In this document: in pieces, positions 59,461 through 64,000 of the stretch
Position numbering within the stretch: the stretch's first letter is position 1
Layout: every line of letters begins with the position of its first letter
Assembly: GCA_029202445.1 (NCBI GenBank)
Contig: CP119321.1
Coordinates: 2,604,001 to 2,668,000 of the forward strand
DNA from: Candidatus Microbacterium phytovorans
GTDB lineage: Bacteria > Actinomycetota > Actinomycetes > Actinomycetales > Microbacteriaceae
Direction: 5' to 3'
DNA length: 64,000 nt
The notes under the pieces: model-generated
Databases searched by the model: none
What the model was told of the DNA's origin: nothing
Seen by the model: the letters and a program-made list of their open reading frames with translations, nothing else
Position numbers and translations under genes: made by a program

Positions 59461-61722
59461 ATGCCCAAGAACAAGAAGCCGGCCGGCGGCCGAGCCCAGA
59501 ACTTCGAGCCGCGCTACGGCAAGAAGACCTCGTTCCAAGACGCGAAGCGTCGCCCCGGACAGTCGTCCGCCGGCAAGCCCGGCAGCAAGATCGTCGGCCA
59601 CCGCGGCTACCGTCCCGCCGAGGAAGACGCTCCGGCCAAGAAGCAGCGCTGGACCGCGCAGGAGCGCGCCGGCCGCGACGAGGCCCGCGGCATCCGCACG
59701 CACCACAGCGACCGTCCCACCCGCTCGTTCGACGACCGTCCGCGTCGCGACTCCGACGACCGTCCGCGTCGCGACTTCGCAGACCGCCCGGCGCGTTCGT
59801 TCGACGACCGTCCCGCACGTAACTCCGGAGATTTCGATCGGAACCGCTCGGATCGGGCCGATTCGGGCCGCGAGCGCACGGATCGCCGGAGTTATGACCG
59901 GTCCGACCGTCCGGCTCGTTCGTTCGACGACCGTCCGCGTCGCGACTTCGGCGACCGTCCGGCGCGTTCGTTCGACGACCGTCCCGCACGTAACTCCGGA
60001 GATTTCGATCGGAACCGCTCGGATCGGGCCGATTCGGGCCGCGAGCGCACGGATCGCCGGAGTTATGACCGCTCCGACCGTCCGGCTCGTTCGTTCGACG
60101 ACCGTCCGCGCCGCGAGGGTCAGCCCCGCGACGACCGTCGCACCTTCGGCGACGCCCGTCCGTCGTACCGGGACGACCGTCCCCGTCGCGACTTCGGCGA
60201 CCGCCCCGCGCGCTCGTTCGACGACCGTCCGCGTCGCGACTTCGGTGACCGTCCCGCGCGTAACTCCGGAGATTTCGATCGGAACCGGTCGGATCGGGCC
60301 GATTCGGGCCGTGAGCGCACGGATCGCCGGAGTTACGACCGCTCGGACCGTCCGGCCCGCTCTTTCGACGACCGTCCGCGTCGCGACTTCGGCGACCGTC
60401 CGCGTCGCGATGACCGCGGCTTCGCGGCCAACCGGTCCGATTGGGATGCCGACAAGAAGGCGAAGGCGTTCGAGGAGCACGTCGACGTGGTGCACGAGAA
60501 GCTGCAGGCGGAGGCCGTGCAGGCCGAAGAGGTCGCCGATGTGACCTTCGGAAGCCTCGGCCTCGGCGACAACATCGTCCGCGCTCTCGCCGACCTCGGC
60601 GCCCCGACACCGTTCCCGATCCAGGCGGCCACCATCGCGCCGATCCTCGAGGGCCGCGACGTCCTCGCCCGCGGCCGCACCGGCTCGGGAAAGACCATCG
60701 CGTTCGGCGCACCGCTGGTCGAGACGATCCTCCGCAGCCAGGCAGGCGGACGCCGCGAGTTCGGTCGCAAGCCGCGCGCGCTCGTCCTCGCTCCGACGCG
60801 CGAGCTGGCGCTCCAGATCGACCGCACGATCCAGCCGATCGCCCGCAGCGTGGGCCTCTTCACGACGCAGATCTACGGCGGTGTGCCCCAGGCGCGTCAG
60901 GTCGGCGCGCTCAAGAAGGGCGTCGACATCATCGTCGGCACCCCGGGCCGCATCGAGGACCTGCAGGAGCAGGGCAAGCTCGACCTCTCGGAGATCAGCG
61001 TCGTCGTCCTCGACGAGGCCGACCACATGAGCGAGCTCGGCTTCCTCGAGCCGATGCAGCGCATCCTCCGCCTCGTGAAGGAGGGTGCTCAGAAGCTCCT
61101 CTTCTCCGCGACGCTCGACCGCGAGGTCGCAGCCCTCGTCGACGAGTTCCTCGTGAACCCCGCGGTCTACGAGGTCGCCGGTGAGGACCAGGACTCGGGC
61201 ACGATCGATCACCGCGTGCTCGTCATCGACCACCGCGACAAGGCCGAGATCCTCACGTCGCTCGTCGACCGGGATGCCAAGACGCTCGTCTTCGCCCGCA
61301 CCCGCGCCTACGCGGAGATGCTGGCCGAGCAGTTCGAGGACTCCGGCATCCGTGCCGTCGCCCTCCACGGCGACCTGAACCAGGCCAAGCGCACGCGCAA
61401 CCTGGAGCGTCTGACCTCTGGCCGCGTCGAGGTTCTCGTCGCGACCGACGTCGCCGCCCGCGGCATCCACGTCGACGACATCGACCTGGTCGTGCAGGCC
61501 GACGCGCCCGACGAGTACAAGACGTACCTGCACCGCTCCGGCCGCACCGGCCGCGCGGGCCGCAGCGGCACGGTCGTGACGCTCATCACTCGTCAGCGTC
61601 GTCGCAAGATGACCGAAATGCTCGATCGCGCCGAGATCGAGGCGCCGTTCGACGAGGTGCGCCCCGGCGACGACGTGCTCGAGGAGCTGGCCGGTCGTCA
61701 GCTGGCCGACGTCGACGCCTGA
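59461..61722 (+). CDS. DEAD-box RNA helicase with long Arg/Asp-rich repetitive N-terminal region
   Basis: 753 residues. Residues about 70-330 are low-complexity repeats (SFDDRPRRDFGDRPARSFDD) with three copies of a 25-27-residue block starting NSGDFDRNRSDRADSGRERT. The helicase core follows: Q motif TPFPIQAATIAPI, motif I ARGRTGSGKT (about 403), Ia PTREL, Ib GTPGRIED, II DEAD (D518), III SAT, V TDVAARGIH and VI HRSGRTGRAG. It unwinds structured RNA, probably in ribosome assembly or mRNA decay; the basic tail may bind RNA. Usual DeaD/RhlE proteins have such tails at the C-terminus, so the N-terminal place is notable. AGAAGGAC precedes ATG 59461. Confidence 0.95.
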   Translation: MPKNKKPAGGRAQNFEPRYGKKTSFQDAKRRPGQSSAGKPGSKIVGHRGYRPAEEDAPAKKQRWTAQERAGRDEARGIRTHHSDRPTRSFDDRPRRDSDDRPRRDFADRPARSFDDRPARNSGDFDRNRSDRADSGRERTDRRSYDRSDRPARSFDDRPRRDFGDRPARSFDDRPARNSGDFDRNRSDRADSGRERTDRRSYDRSDRPARSFDDRPRREGQPRDDRRTFGDARPSYRDDRPRRDFGDRPARSFDDRPRRDFGDRPARNSGDFDRNRSDRADSGRERTDRRSYDRSDRPARSFDDRPRRDFGDRPRRDDRGFAANRSDWDADKKAKAFEEHVDVVHEKLQAEAVQAEEVADVTFGSLGLGDNIVRALADLGAPTPFPIQAATIAPILEGRDVLARGRTGSGKTIAFGAPLVETILRSQAGGRREFGRKPRALVLAPTRELALQIDRTIQPIARSVGLFTTQIYGGVPQARQVGALKKGVDIIVGTPGRIEDLQEQGKLDLSEISVVVLDEADHMSELGFLEPMQRILRLVKEGAQKLLFSATLDREVAALVDEFLVNPAVYEVAGEDQDSGTIDHRVLVIDHRDKAEILTSLVDRDAKTLVFARTRAYAEMLAEQFEDSGIRAVALHGDLNQAKRTRNLERLTSGRVEVLVATDVAARGIHVDDIDLVVQADAPDEYKTYLHRSGRTGRAGRSGTVVTLITRQRRRKMTEMLDRAEIEAPFDEVRPGDDVLEELAGRQLADVDA
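59820..60335 (+). repeat. Three in-frame repeats with inverted TAACTCCGG/CCGGAGTTA ends inside the DEAD-box gene
   Basis: Copies at 59820-59894, 59991-60065 and 60261-60335 are each 75 bp (25 codons) and nearly identical. Each starts TAACTCCGGAGATTTCGATC and ends GGATCGCCGGAGTTA, so the 9-bp ends are inverted repeats. They encode NSGDFDRNRS... to RRSY within the disordered N-terminal region. Confidence 0.88.
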
Positions 61723-61737
61723 TCCGCAGCGCACGCG

Positions 61738-61768
61738 AAGGCCCCGGGAGCTCACGCCCCGGGGCCTT
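61738..61768 (+). terminator. Intrinsic-type terminator after the DEAD-box gene
   Basis: AAGGCCCCGGG (61738-61748) pairs perfectly with CCCGGGGCCTT (61758-61768) around a 9-nt loop, followed by TTG. Confidence 0.85.
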
Positions 61769-61793
61769 TGCCGTCCGTCGCAACCGCGATTCC

Positions 61794-61799
61794 TATACT
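61794..61799 (+). promoter_or_regulatory. -10 hexamer TATACT, leaderless start of lipoprotein 1
   Basis: TATACT, then CGGGTC, then ATG 61806. It is one of the closest matches to the TATAAT consensus in the window. Confidence 0.62.
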
Positions 61800-61805
61800 C
61801 GGGTC

Positions 61806-62450
61806 ATGGTCGCTAGTCGTCGAGCACGGGTGCCGGTATCGATCGGAGCTTTATCGCTCATCCTTGCCGGATGCTCTGCCCCGGAGCCCGGTGCGTCGCC
61901 GCCGCCGCCGACGATGACCGCTCCGGCGGAATCCGCACCGATGCCTACGTCATCCTCGACAGGGGCTCCTTCGCCGTCCGCGGCCGTTCCTGCGGCTGGT
62001 GTGCCAGAGACTTGTGAGGGATTCCTCCCCGCCGCATCGATCACTGATGCTCTCGACGAGACGTGGTACGACAGCGGAGAGCCGGTCGGTCCCGCGACGG
62101 AGCTCCCTGGCCCTTCGGCGCGCGCGGCGGCGGAGGAGGCGGCGACGGCACTCTCCTGCCGCTGGTGGCCTGAGTCGGCCACCGAGGGCTATCTGCTCGG
62201 TTACGCCTTCCTGCTCGACGACTCGACGCGGGACGGCCTGATCGATGCTCTCGGGTCCGCGTCGACGTACGAGGCGATCACGATCGTGGGCGCCGACGCC
62301 GGCTTCTTCACGTCCGAGGTGCGCGGCGACCTGCGCCACAGCACGGTCTACGCCTTCGTCGGGGACGTCTGGATCGCGCTGGTCGGTCCGTTGTTCGAGG
62401 AGACGCTCGTGAACTTCGCGGAGGAAGCGATCGCAGGCGTCGCCGCCTGA
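61806..62450 (+). CDS. Lipoprotein of a three-gene tandem paralogue family, member 1
   Basis: 214 residues. Signal peptide with lipobox ILAGC (Cys23), then a Pro/Ser/Thr/Ala linker of about 45 residues, then a globular domain starting ETCEGFLPAASITDALDETW and holding a second Cys in LSCRWWPESATEGYLLGYAF, likely disulfide-bonded to the first. STVYAFVGDVWIALVGP ends the shared domain. It shares this domain with the next two genes (member 2 has ACRWWPERATENYLLGYAFE). No known domain is recognised; the fold may resemble small secreted DUF3558-type lipoproteins. ATG 61806 lies 6 nt from TATACT. Confidence 0.8.
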   Translation: MVASRRARVPVSIGALSLILAGCSAPEPGASPPPPTMTAPAESAPMPTSSSTGAPSPSAAVPAAGVPETCEGFLPAASITDALDETWYDSGEPVGPATELPGPSARAAAEEAATALSCRWWPESATEGYLLGYAFLLDDSTRDGLIDALGSASTYEAITIVGADAGFFTSEVRGDLRHSTVYAFVGDVWIALVGPLFEETLVNFAEEAIAGVAA

Positions 62451-62525
62451 GCCGGTCGACCTCGCCGGGCGCGGGAGCGCGTCGCAACCGCGTGGGCGGC
62501 GGGTGCGGCAGTCGCCGCGACCCCC

Positions 62526-62531
62526 TAGGCT
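62526..62531 (+). promoter_or_regulatory. -10 hexamer TAGGCT, leaderless start of lipoprotein 2
   Basis: TAGGCT, then seven bases (GGCGCGC), then ATG 62539. Confidence 0.58.
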
Positions 62532-62538
62532 GGCGCGC

Positions 62539-63201
62539 ATGGGCTTCCGCGCACGCAGCCTCGCGCTGCTGGCCGTGGCCACTGCGGCTCTGGGGGGATG
62601 CACCGCGGTGAGCGATCCGGCGAGTTCGGCACCCCCCGCGAGTACGGCGTCGTCGCCGGCCGTCGTCGACCCGTCGCCGTCGTCGTCGCCATCGCCGTCG
62701 CCGTCGATGTCGCCGACACCCACGCCCACGCCGGTCACGGCGACGACGCCGGCTTCCTGCGAGGCGCTGCTGCCGGTCGCATTCGTAAGCGAGACCGAGG
62801 GGGAGGCCTGGTACGACTCCGCACAACCGGTCGATGCGGCCTCCTCCCTCCCCGGACCGAGCGCGCGGGAAGCCGCGGCCGTGGCCGACAAGGCGTTGGC
62901 GTGCCGGTGGTGGCCGGAACGCGCGACGGAGAACTATCTGCTCGGGTACGCCTTCGAGTTGGATGCCGGAACGCGCGCGACGCTCGTTCGCGACCTCGAA
63001 CGTGCCGCGAGCTACTCCGACGTCGAGATCGAAGGTGCCGACGCGGCGTTCTCGGCCGCGGGGCCTCGCGGCGAGGTCGCGCGGAACACGTTGTACGCGT
63101 TCGTCGGCGATGTTTGGATCGTGTTGATCGCGCCGGCGACACCGATCGTGCTCTCGGTGTTCGCTGAGGAGGCGGTGGCGGGGGCGCTCGCCGCGGGCTG
63201 A
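62539..63201 (+). CDS. Lipoprotein of a three-gene tandem paralogue family, member 2
   Basis: 220 residues. Lipobox AALGGC (Cys21), a linker rich in Ser-Pro (SPSSSPSPSPSMSPTPTPTP), and the shared domain SCEALLPVAFVSETEGEAWY ... ACRWWPERATENYLLGYAFE ... NTLYAFVGDVWIVLIAP. It is the closest relative of member 1, about half of the domain residues identical by eye. ATG 62539 is favoured over the in-frame GTG 62503 by the TAGGCT 7 nt upstream and by the normal signal-peptide length. It sits 88 bp after member 1 with its own promoter. Confidence 0.8.
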   Translation: MGFRARSLALLAVATAALGGCTAVSDPASSAPPASTASSPAVVDPSPSSSPSPSPSMSPTPTPTPVTATTPASCEALLPVAFVSETEGEAWYDSAQPVDAASSLPGPSAREAAAVADKALACRWWPERATENYLLGYAFELDAGTRATLVRDLERAASYSDVEIEGADAAFSAAGPRGEVARNTLYAFVGDVWIVLIAPATPIVLSVFAEEAVAGALAAG

Positions 63202-63257
63202 CCGAGCGTTCCGGACGGAGCGCGGAACGCCTCCCGCTGACTCGACAGCACCGGACG

Positions 63258-63263
63258 TAGGAT
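63258..63263 (+). promoter_or_regulatory. -10 hexamer TAGGAT, leaderless start of lipoprotein 3
   Basis: TAGGAT, then CGGCGC, then ATG 63270. Confidence 0.58.
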
Positions 63264-63269
63264 CGGCGC

Positions 63270-63986
63270 ATGGCCCCCCGGTCCTTCGTGTCGCTCACCG
63301 CGCTCGCGGCTTCTCTTGCGCTCGCGCTGACGGCGTGCGTCCCGGAGCCTCCGACGACAGATCCGACGAGCCCCGCGCCGACCGCCTCGTCACCGGGAAC
63401 CGCGTCGCCCACGGGCTCGGTGCCGTCCGGGTCGCCGATGCCGACGGCATCCCCGTCTGCGACGTCGACCGCCCCCGCGACTCCCACGCCGACGCCGACG
63501 GCATCCACCGATCCGGGTACGCCGTCGCGCGTGGTGCTGCCCGCCTGCGCGAATCTGCTGCCCCTGTCGACCGTGCACGCCCTCTTCGGCGACGCGGCCG
63601 AACCGCTGGATGCCGGGGGCACCGCCGCCGATCGGATGCCGGGACCGCGGGCCGCCGAAGCGGCTCGGAGCGCGCGGCAGACGGTCGTGTGCTCGTGGGG
63701 CATCCCGTTCTCCGACGGCGGGTTCAGCGTCGTCGCGGCGGAACTCTCGACGGCGTCGCGGGACTCGCTGCTGGCGTCGCTGCGCGGCTCGTCGTCGTAC
63801 CGGGCGACGCGCATCGACGGCGCGACGGCGTTCACGCACTCGGAGGAGAGCGAGTTCGGCACGATCGGCGTCGTCTACGTCTTCACGGGCCGCGTGTGGA
63901 TCACGGTCACGGGCACGCTCACGATCGACACCGGTCGCGAGTTCGCCGCATCGGCGCTCGACGCCGTCCGCGCCGCCAACTCCTGA
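63270..63986 (+). CDS. Lipoprotein of a three-gene tandem paralogue family, member 3
   Basis: 238 residues. Lipobox LALTAC (Cys23), a long Pro/Ser/Thr/Ala linker of about 65 residues, then ACANLLPLSTVHALFGDAAE with the second cysteine in TVVCSWGIPFSDGGFSVVAA, and GVVYVFTGRVWITVTGTLTI at the end. Alignment by eye shows the same Cys pair, LLP start and VYxFxGxVWI end as members 1 and 2, but it is the most diverged: the WYDS segment is absent. It has its own TAGGAT hexamer 6 nt before ATG 63270. Function is unknown. Confidence 0.78.
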   Translation: MAPRSFVSLTALAASLALALTACVPEPPTTDPTSPAPTASSPGTASPTGSVPSGSPMPTASPSATSTAPATPTPTPTASTDPGTPSRVVLPACANLLPLSTVHALFGDAAEPLDAGGTAADRMPGPRAAEAARSARQTVVCSWGIPFSDGGFSVVAAELSTASRDSLLASLRGSSSYRATRIDGATAFTHSEESEFGTIGVVYVFTGRVWITVTGTLTIDTGREFAASALDAVRAANS

Positions 63987-64000
63987 CGCGGCCTGCCTCC

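Overview
The window is a high-GC (about 70 %) actinobacterial chromosome segment. A Microbacteriaceae member, most likely Microbacterium or a close relative, fits best. The evidence is the GC content, the SufS/SufU pair, a DUF3073 protein, a cebEFG-bglC-cebR cellobiose cluster with CebR boxes, many genes with a TANNNT hexamer only 6-7 nt before the start codon (leaderless transcripts), and overlapping ATGA/GTGA stop-start junctions. No tRNA, rRNA, insertion sequence, prophage or CRISPR array was seen. 61 protein genes are called.

Layout. 0-6 kb: 5' end of purL, two LtrA-type membrane proteins, a lipoprotein, a TraR/DksA zinc finger protein, and an ArsR-SRPBCC operon with an operator over its start codon. 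6-8 kb: sufS-sufU. 8-16 kb: coiled-coil protein, KimA-like K+ transporter, M20 amidohydrolase, and a GH13 alpha-glucosidase with its LacI regulator. 16-20 kb: apt and a four-gene NMT1-type ABC importer. 20-25 kb: ParA/MinD-like ATPase, hydroxyacid dehydrogenase, DUF1761 protein, a repeat array, purQ-purS. 25-31 kb: cebE-cebF-cebG-bglC-cebR. 31-36 kb: NCS2 nucleobase permease, purC, DUF222/HNH protein, TfoX-like protein. 36-41 kb: a 999-residue gingipain-like (C25) protease facing a PadR-MFS efflux operon. 41-47 kb: purD, SCP2-like protein, purM-purF. 47-52 kb: CynX-type MFS, DUF3073, universal stress protein, PadR-DUF4097 pair, a large hairpin repeat array, TipA-like MerR. 52-64 kb: Rho-N protein, topoisomerase IB, two FluC/CrcB genes, an RND pump, DUF998 protein, DEAD-box helicase with a structured leader, and three tandem paralogous lipoproteins.

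How the genes fit together. Six loci of the de novo purine pathway (purL, purQS, purC, purD, purM, purF), apt and a nucleobase permease lie within 47 kb but are split over both strands. Sugar use is covered by the ceb cluster (uptake, GH1 hydrolysis, CebR repression) and by the GH13-LacI unit.

Unexplained structure. (1) The heptamer GGATGCC/GGCATCC occurs about 140 times by my hand count, far above composition, inside and outside genes and in both orientations. (2) Two arrays are built from the half-site CATGTCCCAC. (3) A dispersed element with CGTTTCGTCTCG...CAACGACCG arms sits at gene 3' ends. (4) A palindromic element with AACTCC/GGAGTT ends lies between genes, and the same end motif flanks three in-frame repeats inside the DEAD-box helicase gene.
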